NCBI GenBank assembly: GCA_035934405.1
Contig: DASYXW010000089.1
Coordinates: 1-64,000, forward strand
DNA length: 64,000 bases
Reading direction: 5' to 3'
DNA from: DASYXW01 sp035934405
GTDB taxonomy: Bacteria; Acidobacteriota; Terriglobia; UBA7540
Shown: in pieces, positions 42,932 to 52,533 of the stretch
How positions within the stretch are numbered: the stretch's first letter is position 1
How the letters are laid out: each line of letters opens with the position of its first letter
The notes under the pieces: generated by a model
What the model was told of the DNA's origin: nothing
Databases searched by the model: none
Seen by the model: the letters and a program-made list of their open reading frames with translations, nothing else
Position numbers and translations under genes: made by a program

Positions 42932-43594
42932 ATGCTGCGCGCTGAAAACCTCACTAAGATCTTCCGCTCCGGCAGTGACGACGTGGTCGTCTTCGCCGAT
43001 CTCAACTTCGAGATTCACGCCGGCGAGCTGGTGGCGCTGGTGGGCGAGTCCGGCGCCGGCAAAACCACGCTGTTGCACTTGCTCGCCGCTCTGGACACTC
43101 CGACGAGCGGTGCGGTATACTTTTCTGGGAAGCGCGTGAGTGAGTTCAGCGCTGCGGAAAGCGCGAATTACCGGAACGCGCGGTTGGGTTACGTCTGGCA
43201 AATGCATTACCTGCTGCCGGAGTTCACGGCGCTCGAGAACGTCATGTTCCCGCAGCTCATCGCCGGCCGCGACTTCAGCTCGGCGCGGGCGCGGGCGCGG
43301 GAGTTGCTCGCCGAGGTTGGGTTGGCTGCGGCGGGTGAACGACGGGCGGGAGAACTTTCGGGTGGTGAGCAGCAGCGGGTGGCGCTGGCGCGAGCTCTCG
43401 GGAACGAACCGGCGATTCTCCTGGCGGATGAACCGACGGGGAATCTCGACCATCGCTCCGCCGAGCACGTGGGCGATTTACTGGAGCGGCTGCACCGGAC
43501 GCACCTGTTGACTTCGGTCGTGGCCACTCACAATCTGGAGTTGGCGCAGCGCGCCGGCCGAACACTGCGCCTCAGCAACGGTCAGTTGTTGTAG
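42932..43594 (+). CDS. lolD: Lipoprotein-releasing ABC ATPase LolD
   Basis: The 220 residues from ATG 42932 contain Walker A GESGAGKT (Lys44), Q-loop VWQMHYLLPEFTALENVMFP, signature LSGGEQQRVALARAL, Walker B ILLADEPTGNLD and the H-loop VATHN. It powers the LolC/E permease encoded just upstream. The frame is open to 42905, but that part is inside the repeat arm, so I take the ATG at 42932, at the usual LolD N-terminus (LRAENLTKIF). Confidence 0.93.
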   Translation: MLRAENLTKIFRSGSDDVVVFADLNFEIHAGELVALVGESGAGKTTLLHLLAALDTPTSGAVYFSGKRVSEFSAAESANYRNARLGYVWQMHYLLPEFTALENVMFPQLIAGRDFSSARARARELLAEVGLAAAGERRAGELSGGEQQRVALARALGNEPAILLADEPTGNLDHRSAEHVGDLLERLHRTHLLTSVVATHNLELAQRAGRTLRLSNGQLL

Positions 43595-43629
43595 CGCCGC
43601 TGAGGGACGATAGAACAGATTGAGGAGTT

Positions 43630-46065
43630 ATGTTCGAAAGGTATACCGAGAAGGCCCGCCGCGTCATCTTCTTCGCCCGTTATGAAGCCAGCCAGTTCGG
43701 AAGCCCCTATATCGAAACGGAACACCTTTTGTTGGGTCTCTTGCGCGAAGATAAGGCCCTGACCAACCGCTTCCTCCGCTCGCACACCTCGATTGAATCC
43801 ATCCGTAAACAAATTGAAGGACGCACCACGCTTCGCGACAAGGTTTCAACCTCGGTGGACCTGCCGCTCAGCCAGGAGTGCAAGCGTGTGCTGGCCTACG
43901 CGGCCGAAGAGGCGGAGCGGCTCACCAACAAGCATATTGGGACGGAGCACCTGCTGCTGGGTCTGTTGCGGGAAGAGAAATCGTTTGCGGCAGAGATTCT
44001 GCACGAGCGCGGCCTGCGCCTTTCTTCTCTCCGCGAGGAACTCACACGGCAGCAGAGCGAGAGGCCCTCGCGCAGCGCCAAGGAAACGTCGCTGCTTTCG
44101 GAGTTCAGCCGCGACCTCACGCAGGCAGCGGTGGAAGGCCAGCTCGACCCGCTGGTGGGGCGCGAGGGCGAGCTCGAGCGCGTGGTGCAGATCCTCTGCC
44201 GCCGCACCAAAAACAACCCGGTGCTGATCGGCGAGCCGGGCGTGGGCAAGACGGCCATCGTCGAGGGACTGGCGCAGCGCATCGCCGACGGCAACGTCCC
44301 GTCGTTCCTTTCCGACAAGCGCATTCTGGCGCTCGATCTTTCGCTCATCGTGGCCGGCACCAAGTATCGCGGGCAGTTTGAAGAGCGCCTCAAGACCATC
44401 ATGAAAGAGCTGATGGATTCGCAGAGCGCCATCATCTTCATCGACGAGCTGCACACGCTGGTGGGCGCGGGCTCAGCGGAAGGCTCGCTCGATGCCGCCA
44501 ATATCCTGAAGCCCGCCCTTTCGCGCGGCGAGATTCAGTGCATCGGCGCCACCACTCCCGCCGAGTACCGGAAGTCGATAGAGAGGGACCGCTCGCTGGA
44601 GCGGCGCTTCCAGGCCGTCAAGGTGCCGCCGCCGGACGAAAGCGACGCCATCAAGATTCTGTTCGGGATCAAAGAGCGCTACGAAAAGTTCCACGCCGTC
44701 ACTTACAACGACGACGCGCTGAGCATGTCGGTGTACCACTCCAGCCGCTATATTCCCGACCGCTTTCTGCCGGATAAAGCGGTGGACCTGATTGATGAAG
44801 CCGGAGCCCGCGTCAAGCTGCGGCAGAGCTCGCTGCCCGATGAGATGACCGACGTGCAGAAGCGCATCAAGTTCGTGGTGCATCGCATGGAAAACGCCAT
44901 TGCCAACAAGGAGTTCGAAAAGGCGCGCTTCTACAACGACGAAGAGCGCAAAGAGCGCGAGAACCTGCGGATGCTGCGCGAGAAGTACAACGTGGACGAG
45001 ACCGCCATGGGCGCGGTGAGCCGCGAGGACATTGAGGAAGTGGTGGCGCGCTGGACGGGCGTGCCGGTCACCGCCATCAAAGAAGAGGAAATGTCGAAGC
45101 TCCTCCGCATCGAGGAGGAGCTGCACAAGCGCATCATCAGCCAGGACCGCGCCATCTCGGCGCTCGCGCGCGCCATTCGCCGCTCGCGCGCCGGCCTTAA
45201 AGCGCCGGGGCGGCCGGTGGGGTCGTTCCTCTTCCTCGGCCCGACGGGAGTGGGCAAGACGGAAGTGGCGCGGTCGCTCGCGTCGTTTCTCTTCGGCAGC
45301 GACCGGGCGCTGATTCGCTTCGACATGTCGGAGTTCATGGAAAAGCACTCGGTGTCAAAGCTCATCGGCTCGCCGCCGGGTTACGTGGGTTACGAAGAGG
45401 GCGGGCAATTGACCGAGCGCGTCCGCCGGTCGCCTTATTCCGTGATTCTGCTCGACGAAATCGAGAAGGCCCATCCCGATCTCTTCAACATCCTGCTGCA
45501 GGTCTTCGAAGACGGCCAGCTTACCGACGGCCTGGGCAACACGGTGGATTTCAAGAACACCATCATCATCATGACCTCGAACATCGGCGCCCGCTATCTT
45601 GAGAAGCGCGCCAACCTCGGCTTCCAGTCGGCCAGCGAAACCGCCAACGACAAGAAAATCGAAGACCTGGTGATGAGCGAAGTCAAGCGGCTCTTCAACC
45701 CGGAGTTCCTGAACCGCCTGGATGAGACGATCGTCTTCAACGCGCTCACCGATCACGACCTGGCGCAGATTGTCGAGTTGCTGGTCGGACTGATGAACCA
45801 GAACCTGGCGCACAAGAACATTTCCATCACGCTCTCCCCCGAAGCGGCCCAGTGGATTCTGGAAAAGACCTGCACCGACCGGTCCTACGGCGCCCGTCCG
45901 CTGCGGCGGGCGTTGCAAAAGCACGTCGAGGATCCGCTTTCCGAGGCGTTGATCCAGGGAGAAATCCAGCCGCCGACGGTGCTCGAAGTGATCGTGGGGG
46001 ATGAAGGGCTCTACTACCGGTCGGTGAACGATAAGCTGCTCGCGGCCACGCCGCTTTCGCACTGA
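43630..46065 (+). CDS. clpC: ClpC-type AAA+ unfoldase
   Basis: The 811-residue protein has two Clp-N repeats (about 1-140), AAA-1 with Walker A GEPGVGKT near 201-208, a middle domain with a UVR-like segment (KEFEKARFYNDEERKE), and AAA-2 with GPTGVGKTEVARSLASFLFG near 537. The C-terminus has the ClpB-D2 domain (CTDRSYGARPLRRALQKHVE). It unfolds substrates for the ClpP peptidase. The ATG has a GAGGAG site. ClpP and McsA/McsB genes are not in the window. Confidence 0.95.
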   Translation: MFERYTEKARRVIFFARYEASQFGSPYIETEHLLLGLLREDKALTNRFLRSHTSIESIRKQIEGRTTLRDKVSTSVDLPLSQECKRVLAYAAEEAERLTNKHIGTEHLLLGLLREEKSFAAEILHERGLRLSSLREELTRQQSERPSRSAKETSLLSEFSRDLTQAAVEGQLDPLVGREGELERVVQILCRRTKNNPVLIGEPGVGKTAIVEGLAQRIADGNVPSFLSDKRILALDLSLIVAGTKYRGQFEERLKTIMKELMDSQSAIIFIDELHTLVGAGSAEGSLDAANILKPALSRGEIQCIGATTPAEYRKSIERDRSLERRFQAVKVPPPDESDAIKILFGIKERYEKFHAVTYNDDALSMSVYHSSRYIPDRFLPDKAVDLIDEAGARVKLRQSSLPDEMTDVQKRIKFVVHRMENAIANKEFEKARFYNDEERKERENLRMLREKYNVDETAMGAVSREDIEEVVARWTGVPVTAIKEEEMSKLLRIEEELHKRIISQDRAISALARAIRRSRAGLKAPGRPVGSFLFLGPTGVGKTEVARSLASFLFGSDRALIRFDMSEFMEKHSVSKLIGSPPGYVGYEEGGQLTERVRRSPYSVILLDEIEKAHPDLFNILLQVFEDGQLTDGLGNTVDFKNTIIIMTSNIGARYLEKRANLGFQSASETANDKKIEDLVMSEVKRLFNPEFLNRLDETIVFNALTDHDLAQIVELLVGLMNQNLAHKNISITLSPEAAQWILEKTCTDRSYGARPLRRALQKHVEDPLSEALIQGEIQPPTVLEVIVGDEGLYYRSVNDKLLAATPLSH

Positions 46066-46106
46066 AGTCTCGCCGAGGCTGATGCTTTACGACATCACCA
46101 CGCACA

Positions 46107-46463
46107 ATGAACGTCGAAAAGACCATCGAATTCATGCTGGCGGAGCAGGCGCAATTCCAGGCGCGCTCCGACGCGAGCCAAGCGCGCTTTGACGCGAACT
46201 TTGCCCGGGCCGAGAAGCGCCTGGACCGCATCGAGCGCGTACTGACGCAGACTAATCGCATCGTAAGCCGTTTGCCCACCCGCAGCGTGGCAAGTCGCAG
46301 CGACATTCGCCGTCACGAGCGGGCGATTGTTCGTCACGAAGAGATGATGGTGGAAATGGATGGCAAGCTCGGCGCCCTGGTCGCCGCCTCCCAGAGGACC
46401 GACGGTAAGCTCAACGCCTTGATCGACGTTGTTGACAAGACGGCCCGCAGGAACGGGCGCTAG
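46107..46463 (+). CDS. Small coiled-coil protein, function unknown
   Basis: The 118 residues are almost all helical. NVEKTIEFMLAEQAQFQARS, then AEKRLDRIERVLTQTNRIVS and MVEMDGKLGALVAASQRTDG show heptad spacing. There is no signal peptide or membrane helix. It lies between clpC and bamA on the same strand, 41 bases after clpC. I do not recognise the family. Confidence 0.65.
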   Translation: MNVEKTIEFMLAEQAQFQARSDASQARFDANFARAEKRLDRIERVLTQTNRIVSRLPTRSVASRSDIRRHERAIVRHEEMMVEMDGKLGALVAASQRTDGKLNALIDVVDKTARRNGR

Positions 46464-46613
46464 AAGCTATGCTTGCGGCACTCGCCGCGCCCAGCAGCTC
46501 CACCATGAGCGCCAAGAATGAGCCGGGGCTATCGGGCCAACTTCCGGCAGTTTCGTGGCATCCGACGACTCTTAAGCATCAATGAACAGGGGAAACGACT
46601 GTCTCCGGCAGGC

Positions 46614-49600
46614 ATGACGAAATCAGGACAGGTGAGGAGAAGCGGCGTCGTCTCGGTGTATCTGGCGCTCGCCGTGGCAGCGGCGTTGATCGCGCCGGCT
46701 TCGCTCCGCGCCCAGAACCCGCAAACGCCACCTGGCGCTCCGGCTGCTCAGCCGGGGGCGAATCAACAAGGTGGGCAGCAGGCTAGTCCGCCGAAACCCG
46801 CAACCCCACCGCCAAGCTCGCAACAACCGGCTCAACAGGCGAATCCGCCGAGTCCGCCTCCCACCGGGCAACAACTTCAACTGGAAGCGCCGCCGATCGA
46901 AAAACGCGTGGCCCCCCCGAAGCCGCCGCAGGGCCAGGCCGAGGCGCCGAAGCAGGTGATCATCGAACGGATTATGTTTCGAGGCAACCGGAGGATTCCG
47001 GGTTCGACGTTGCAGGCGCGGATCTTCTCTCACCCGGGCGACCCCTATGACAAGAACGCCCTGGAGCGCGATTTCCTGGCGCTGTGGAACACCGGCTTCT
47101 TTGACGACATCCGCCTCGAAGTCTCGGACGGCGAGAAGGGCAAGATTGTCACCTTTTTCGTGCGCGAGAAGAAACTGGTCCGCAGCATCGACTACAAGGG
47201 CATGAGCACGGTGAGCCAGTCCGACGTGCTCGATCGTTTCAAGGAGGTCAAGGTCCCGCTGACGATTGACTCGCAGTACGATCCGGTTATCGTCAAGCGC
47301 GCGGAAGTGGTGGTGCAGGAACTCCTGGCGGAACACGGCCGGCAGTTTGCCACCGTGCGCGCCCGCACGCGCAACATTCCACCCAATTCCGTGGCGCTCA
47401 CGTTCATCGTGGTGGAAGGGCCGAAGGTGAAGGTGGGAGCCATTCGCTTCAAGGGCAATTCGGTCTTTTCGTCCGCCCGGCTCATTCGCGCCATGAAGTT
47501 GTCGAGGCCGTTTGGCGCCCCGCCCTGGTTCTACTGGTTCCACAAGACCTATGACAAGGATAAGGTGGACGCCGACCTCGAGAAGGTCCGCGAGCTCTAT
47601 CAGGAGCACGGCTATTTCTTCGCCCTGCCGGAAGAGCCCACCACGCGCACCGTGGATACCCGGCGGCCGCTGCCGCTCTTTTTCCTGGGCCGCGGCCGTG
47701 GCAAGCGCGTGGACATCACCATCCCCATCGAAGAAGGGGCGCAATATCGCCTCGGCAAGTTTACCATCCGGGGCAACAAGCTGTTCAAGCAGCAGCCGCT
47801 GCAAAGGGTGATTCAGCTCAAGACCGGGGACGTGTTTAATCTCACCCGGGTTCGCAAGAGCCTGGATAACTATAAGAAACTGTACGGGGAGTTCGGCTAC
47901 ATCAATTTTGTCGCCGATCCCGACATCGAACCCGACCGCAAGAAGCACATCATCAACCTGGCTCTCGACTTCGACGAGGGTAGCCAGTACTTTGTGCACC
48001 GCATCGAGTTTACCGGCAATACGAAGACGCGCGACAAAGTGATCCGCCGGGAACTCCTGGTGGACGAGGGAAACCTGTTCAACACCGCGCTGTGGGATTA
48101 CAGCGTGCTGCGCATCAACCAACTCGGCTTCTTCAACAGAATCAAGAAAGAGGACTACGAGATCACGCAGAACAACAAGAACCACACGGTCGATATTGAC
48201 CTCAAGGTGAAAGAGAAGGGAAAGAACTCCATCGGCTTTTCCGGCGGCGTCAGCGGCATTGCGGGCAATTTCGTGGGCATCAACTATGCCACCAACAACT
48301 TCCTGGGCCTGGGCGAGACGTTAAGCCTCGAGGCGCAGGTGGGCACGTTCCAAAAACTATACTCCTTCGGGTTCACCGAACCTTACCTTTTCGACCGGCC
48401 CATCACCGCGGGATTCACCATTTTTAAGAGCAACTATCATTTTGACCAGCTCCGGCAGCTCGCCATCTCCCAGAACCTCAACCCGGCCACCGTCTCCAAC
48501 CCGTTTACCTCAAACCTTTTCCAGAACTTCCAGCAGAACTCCACCGGCTTCACGGTATTTGCCAGCTACCCCTTGCGCCGGCATTTCGCGCGGCTCGGCG
48601 TCACCTACAGTTATTCGGTGAGCAGCGTTGAGACCTTCAACGCGTCGACGCAAGCTTTCTACAGCGCGCTGACCTTCGGACAGTTTCAGGGACCGAACCA
48701 GTTGAGCGGAATCACCACCAGCCAAATCACGTCGACCTACCTTTACAATACGCTGAACGGCGAGCTCGCTCCCACGCGCGGAAAGTATGTATACGCGGCT
48801 CTACAATTCTCGGGGAGCGCCCTCGGCGGCAACGTCAACACCATCGAGCCCATCATTGAAGCCAAATACTTCCACCCCATCAACCACGGGCGAAACGTCC
48901 TGGCCTTCCACTTCAAGGGCTCGACGATTTCGGGTTACGGCGGGCGCGTGCCTCCTCCCTTCTCCCGGTTTTATCTCGGAGGCGATTACGATATTCGCGG
49001 GTTCGATCCCTACACCATCAGCCCGGCCGGATTCTTTCCCGCTATCGGCCAGGTCTGCAACCGGGACAACGCCGGAAACATTATCCCGCTGATCGGCTCG
49101 AACGGCCAACCGCTGGTGGGCCAGTGCGGCTCCACCACCAGCTTTCCCTATTACACCTTGCAGTTTCCCGGCGGCGACACCATGCTGCTCGGCAACTTTG
49201 AGTATCGCATCCCGATTGCCGGGCCGGTCACGCTGGCGTACTTTATCGATGCCGGCAGCGCCTTCGTTCTGCGGCCCAATCAGCTCCAGCTCAATTTAAC
49301 CTCGCCCGGCCTCACCAGCATCGCGCAGCAGTTTCCGAACTTTCCCATTCCGAAGCAGTTGAATCCTCTCGGGACGGATAACTTCCGGCCCCGCAGTTCC
49401 ACCGGACTCGAGCTGGACGTGGTGTTACCCGTCGTCAACGCTCCCTTCCGGGTTTACTACGCCTATGACTGGCTGCGGCTGAACCAGGTGGTGCTTCCGC
49501 CGCAGAATCTGCCCTCGGCATCGCTCTTCCCGAACCAGGCGACGTACAACGACGTCTTGCGGTTCTTTGCGCCCATCCTGCTTCGGGAGCGGCACTCGCT

Positions 49601-49631
49601 GGTCGGATTTACGGTGGCGCGGCAGTTCTGA
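46614..49631 (+). CDS. bamA: BamA/Omp85 outer-membrane assembly protein with Pro/Gln-rich extension
   Basis: From ATG 46614 the protein has 1005 residues, longer than typical BamA (about 800). A signal peptide (VVSVYLALAVAAALIAPASL) precedes a Pro/Gln-rich linker (QAQNPQTPPG-like, about 30-95). POTRA domains run from about 115 to 500 (IERIMFRGNRRIPGSTLQAR; GNSVFSSARLIRAMKLSRPF; FTIRGNKLFKQQPLQRVI; IEFTGNTKTRDKVIRRELLV). The barrel follows, with the conserved loop 6 motif in YLGGDYDIRGFDPYTISP. It inserts beta-barrel proteins in the outer membrane. The signal peptide favours this start over 46518. Confidence 0.93.
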   Translation: MTKSGQVRRSGVVSVYLALAVAAALIAPASLRAQNPQTPPGAPAAQPGANQQGGQQASPPKPATPPPSSQQPAQQANPPSPPPTGQQLQLEAPPIEKRVAPPKPPQGQAEAPKQVIIERIMFRGNRRIPGSTLQARIFSHPGDPYDKNALERDFLALWNTGFFDDIRLEVSDGEKGKIVTFFVREKKLVRSIDYKGMSTVSQSDVLDRFKEVKVPLTIDSQYDPVIVKRAEVVVQELLAEHGRQFATVRARTRNIPPNSVALTFIVVEGPKVKVGAIRFKGNSVFSSARLIRAMKLSRPFGAPPWFYWFHKTYDKDKVDADLEKVRELYQEHGYFFALPEEPTTRTVDTRRPLPLFFLGRGRGKRVDITIPIEEGAQYRLGKFTIRGNKLFKQQPLQRVIQLKTGDVFNLTRVRKSLDNYKKLYGEFGYINFVADPDIEPDRKKHIINLALDFDEGSQYFVHRIEFTGNTKTRDKVIRRELLVDEGNLFNTALWDYSVLRINQLGFFNRIKKEDYEITQNNKNHTVDIDLKVKEKGKNSIGFSGGVSGIAGNFVGINYATNNFLGLGETLSLEAQVGTFQKLYSFGFTEPYLFDRPITAGFTIFKSNYHFDQLRQLAISQNLNPATVSNPFTSNLFQNFQQNSTGFTVFASYPLRRHFARLGVTYSYSVSSVETFNASTQAFYSALTFGQFQGPNQLSGITTSQITSTYLYNTLNGELAPTRGKYVYAALQFSGSALGGNVNTIEPIIEAKYFHPINHGRNVLAFHFKGSTISGYGGRVPPPFSRFYLGGDYDIRGFDPYTISPAGFFPAIGQVCNRDNAGNIIPLIGSNGQPLVGQCGSTTSFPYYTLQFPGGDTMLLGNFEYRIPIAGPVTLAYFIDAGSAFVLRPNQLQLNLTSPGLTSIAQQFPNFPIPKQLNPLGTDNFRPRSSTGLELDVVLPVVNAPFRVYYAYDWLRLNQVVLPPQNLPSASLFPNQATYNDVLRFFAPILLRERHSLVGFTVARQF

Positions 49632-49653
49632 CCGCCGGAATTGGGTTATAATG

Positions 49654-49708
49654 CTCTAGCGCCGGTCTCCGACCGGCGTCTTTCGCCGCTTATAGAGCGG
49701 CGCTACAG
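49654..49708. repeat. REP-like palindrome (TAGCGCCGG type), copy 1
   Basis: CTCTAGCGCCGG opens the element and GCGGCGCTACAG closes it. Inside are two perfect hairpins: GCCGGTC, TCC, GACCGGC at 49661-49677 and CGCCGCT, TATAG, AGCGGCG at 49684-49702. TATAAT at 49647-49652 just upstream may be the -10 of the ompH promoter. The element would form the 5' leader of ompH. Confidence 0.75.
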
Positions 49709-49721
49709 AAAAGGAGTTCGA

Positions 49722-50318
49722 ATGAAGAACCGTTACCTAACGCTTGCCGCACTCTCCGCTCTGCTGCTTGGGGCCCCGGTCGGGCGCTGTCAAGGCGCCG
49801 CCGCGGCTTCCACGGGCGGCAAGATCGGCGTGATCAATATCCAGCAGGCGATCGCCGGCACCGCCGAAGGCAAGAAGGCGCTCGCCGCTCTCGACGTGAA
49901 GTACGCGCCCAAGCGCGACAAGCTGCAGAAAGATCAAGCCGACATCAGCGCCATCCAGGATCAGTTGCAGAAGCAGGCCGCCACGCTCAGCGACGACGAG
50001 CGCGAGCGGCTCACGCGCGAGCTGAGCGATAAGCAGCGGCTGTTCAAACGCGAGCAGGAAGACGACCAGGCGGACTTCCAAGCTGACAGCCAGGATGCCG
50101 TGCAGCGCATCGGGCAGCGGATGGTGAAGGTGATTGACGATTACGCGGCGCAGAACGGCTTTGCCGTGGTGCTCGACCCGGTCGCTGTCCAGATGCCGGT
50201 CTACTACGTTGGCAAAGGAGTCGACATCACAGATCCGATCGTGAAGCTTTACGATCAGGCGAACCCGGCGACCGGCGCCCCGGCCGCCAAGCCCGCCGCC
50301 ACCAAGCCCAAGCCATAG
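49722..50318 (+). CDS. OmpH/Skp-family periplasmic chaperone
   Basis: The 198 residues from ATG 49722 (AAGGAG upstream) have a signal peptide (RYLTLAALSALLLGAPVGRC). The OmpH core follows: KIGVINIQQAIAGTAEGKKA, a long coiled coil (KLQKDQADISAIQDQLQKQA) and IDDYAAQNGFAVVLDPVAVQ. The C-terminus has an Ala/Pro/Lys tail. Skp-type trimers escort unfolded outer-membrane proteins to BamA, the gene upstream. REP-like palindromes flank it on both sides. Confidence 0.92.
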   Translation: MKNRYLTLAALSALLLGAPVGRCQGAAAASTGGKIGVINIQQAIAGTAEGKKALAALDVKYAPKRDKLQKDQADISAIQDQLQKQAATLSDDERERLTRELSDKQRLFKREQEDDQADFQADSQDAVQRIGQRMVKVIDDYAAQNGFAVVLDPVAVQMPVYYVGKGVDITDPIVKLYDQANPATGAPAAKPAATKPKP

Positions 50319-50374
50319 CTGTAGCGCCGGTATCCTCACCGGCGTTCTCGGTGCTGAGGACAGCGCCGCTACAG
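50319..50374. repeat. REP-like palindrome (TAGCGCCGG type), copy 2
   Basis: CTGTAGCG opens and CGCTACAG closes the 56-nt element. CGCCGGT, ATCCTC, ACCGGCG form an inner hairpin (50326-50345). It starts at the base after the ompH stop and is closely related to copy 1 at 49654-49708. It may act as a terminator or 3' stabiliser. Confidence 0.75.
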
Positions 50375-50388
50375 AAGCGCCGTCCTCA

Positions 50389-50733
50389 TTAGTTCAGCGA
50401 GCTGAGTTCCTGGCAGAGCACGCAATAGCGCGCCCAGGGAATCGCCTTGAGTCGCGCCGGGGAAATCTCCTCCCCGCAACTCTCGCACAGGCCGTAGCTT
50501 CCGCCGTTCACACGCTTCAGAGCGATTTCCACTTCCTTCAGCGTGTTGCTGCGCAGGTCCGCCGTGCGGGCGGCCACGTCCTGCTCCGCCGTCTTGACCG
50601 CGAACTCCACCTCGTCCGGGGTCCTGATGTTCGCCGAGAGCCCCTCGGGACGGATGGTACCCAACAGCTCGTTTCGCTTCTTCAATAAGAGCGTTCGATA
50701 TGAAGCCTTCCGTGGTTTAACTAGTGTCGGCAT
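50389..50733 (-). CDS. DksA/TraR-type zinc-finger protein
   Basis: The 114 residues from ATG 50733 (GAGG upstream) form a coiled-coil N-terminus (YRTLLLKKRNELLGTIRPEG) and a C4 zinc finger: LCESCGEEISPARLKAIPWA then RYCVLCQ. The four cysteines are C-x2-C and C-x2-C, as in DksA. Relatives bind the RNA polymerase secondary channel and modulate rRNA and stress promoters with ppGpp. It lacks the full DksA length (about 150). The frame is open to 50826, but that extension lacks a clear site. Confidence 0.88.
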   Translation of the reverse strand: MPTLVKPRKASYRTLLLKKRNELLGTIRPEGLSANIRTPDEVEFAVKTAEQDVAARTADLRSNTLKEVEIALKRVNGGSYGLCESCGEEISPARLKAIPWARYCVLCQELSSLN

Positions 50734-51233
50734 TGCTCTACCTCTTTTTTTTGACTTTAGGAGACCGCCTTCTCTGTCCCCGTCCTGCATCACCATCCGA
50801 TGAACCAAAGCACGCACGGGTTGCACGATTTCGTATCACGGCTTGGAGTTTGACGCAATCTCGGCTGTTTGGTTACATACTCACCGCAAAATACTGGTTA
50901 TTCATTTGTTTTGTGTGGCTTAGCAATAATGGTTTCCTCCATTTGGAGCAAGTCCCGCTTACGCCAGCCCAAACGCACTTTATCGGCAGTTCCGGGCGGG
51001 AACTTGAGCGGAAAGTGGGAGACGGCCAGCGCGAGGTCAAACGGCGTAAGTCGGGCATCCGACCTTGAGGGGCCTGTAATTCCTACCCTGTTCTTGTCTC
51101 TCATGGCTAAGGCTAAAACCGAAGGCCACGTTGTAAGTATCTGGATGATGGATACTTAGTTGAAAGTACGGTTTTGGCGAGAGTCGTGCACCTATACATG
51201 GGCGAGCATGGTTCATGGGTTAGGAGGCTGCCG
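50734..51233. other. Intergenic region upstream of the DksA-like gene
   Basis: I see no supported gene in these 500 bases. TTGACG (50850-50855) and TACATA (50874-50879), 18 bp apart, look like a plus-strand promoter, but the next plus-strand gene is 350 bases away. Short open frames here lack ribosome binding sites. Confidence 0.45.
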
Positions 51234-51572
51234 ATGCCTGACCGGAAAACGAGCGAATCAATCGACCGTCAAGACCAGCATGGGAGCGAAGATGGCGTCT
51301 ACCTGGACGACCTTGCAGACGGCGCCGTGATCGAGCTGGAAACAGCGCATCACCACTATCGTCTTGTGAAGAGCGCCCACGACGAGGCGCGCATCACAGG
51401 GCATCCCAAGTTCTGCCCGGAACCCGTCACGGTGGAAATCGATGGGTCGGTCGATGACGACTTCTCGGTCAGGCCCGGATATATCGGCCGCGGATTGCAC
51501 CTGGTCTTTGAGCACCCGGTGTACCACACCGTGACCACTTCTTGCATCCTGGACGTCCATCGAGTGGCCTAG
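51234..51572 (+). CDS. Hypothetical protein, acidic
   Basis: From ATG 51234, with AGGAGG six bases upstream, 112 residues are read. The sequence has DGAVIELETAHHHYRLVKSA, then FCPEPVTVEIDGSVDDDFSV and GRGLHLVFEHPVYHTVTTSC. It looks like a small beta-rich domain with several His, without signal peptide or membrane segment. I do not recognise it. The frame is open to 51174 by a TTG, but the strong site favours 51234. Confidence 0.6.
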   Translation: MPDRKTSESIDRQDQHGSEDGVYLDDLADGAVIELETAHHHYRLVKSAHDEARITGHPKFCPEPVTVEIDGSVDDDFSVRPGYIGRGLHLVFEHPVYHTVTTSCILDVHRVA

Positions 51573-51615
51573 CCGGAGCCAAGTCGGTCCCCAAAGGTTC
51601 TTGGGGCAGCGTGCT

Positions 51616-52500
51616 TCATTGTGCCTTCGTGAGCGTCGCGTCAACCGTGATGTCGCCCCCGGCGGTGATGGTTACATGCCGCTGCCACTCAAGAAAGCCT
51701 GGCTTGGCGATAGCAATCACGTGCTCTCCCGGCGGCAGCTTGAAGGTGGAGGGCGTGCTGCCCACGTAGTTGTTGTCAACCGCGATGTCGGCGCCGCTCG
51801 GAGTCGATTTCACGACCACAGTCGAGGCTCCCGCCGATGGCGTGGCCGCCTCTGGCCGCTTCACCGATGGCGGGGCGGGCCGGCGCTCGAGCGTTGGCGA
51901 AGTTCTCGGAGCGGGTGTGGGACTCTCCGGCCCTGCGCCCGCCGCTGCGGCCGGACCAGTCACCGTGATCTCGGTGTCGCCGTCCACGTAGGCGTTAAGG
52001 CGGGTCCCCGTGCGAAGGTCCAGGTCCCACCCGCGCATGAACAGGGCGCCGGGGCCGTAGACCGCCGTGGCAGCAGCGGTCACCGCCCCATTGCTGCCGC
52101 CCTTAAGGTCCGGGCTGCCGCGCAACTTGATGGTCGCACCGCCGGGGATCTTGACGGAGTCCGCGGAAAACCCTAGCTTTCCCGAGCGGCCGACGAAGCC
52201 TCTGCGCCCAACATCGAAGACGTGTCCTACTGCCGGCGCCCCTGCTGGGATGACGATGACCTCGCCGACCTTCACGGTCTCCCACACCTTGAAGTGGACC
52301 GGGTCACCCGCCTTGTTCGTTTTCGAGCTGAGGTTGTCTTCGAGAGAGATCCGAACCGGCGTGCCATCTGTAAGCTTGAGGGTTCGGGCCGGGGTTTGTT
52401 GACCCGTCAGCAGAGGATGGAAGACCGCAGTTGAGGACGCCCACAACCACAGGCACCAATACAGCATGCCGATCTTCAGGAGCAACGACGCCCGCCGCAT
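51616..52500 (-). CDS. Secreted PEGA-domain protein
   Basis: The 294-residue protein starts with a signal peptide or anchor (LLLKIGMLYWCLWLWASSTA). About 40-185 is a beta-rich domain (ARTLKLTDGTPVRISLEDNL, then PAVGHVFDVGRRGFVG). A Pro-rich linker leads to a C-terminal PEGA domain at about 222-292 (VVVKSTPSGADIAVDNNYVG, STPSTFKLPPGEHVI). PEGA domains are surface-layer-like beta domains of unknown binding. The partner gene at 52534 is 33 bases upstream in the same operon. Confidence 0.82.
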   Translation of the reverse strand: MRRASLLLKIGMLYWCLWLWASSTAVFHPLLTGQQTPARTLKLTDGTPVRISLEDNLSSKTNKAGDPVHFKVWETVKVGEVIVIPAGAPAVGHVFDVGRRGFVGRSGKLGFSADSVKIPGGATIKLRGSPDLKGGSNGAVTAAATAVYGPGALFMRGWDLDLRTGTRLNAYVDGDTEITVTGPAAAAGAGPESPTPAPRTSPTLERRPAPPSVKRPEAATPSAGASTVVVKSTPSGADIAVDNNYVGSTPSTFKLPPGEHVIAIAKPGFLEWQRHVTITAGGDITVDATLTKAQ

Positions 52501-52533
52501 GGTTCCCCCCGCGCGAGGCTCCGTGGAGCCAGC

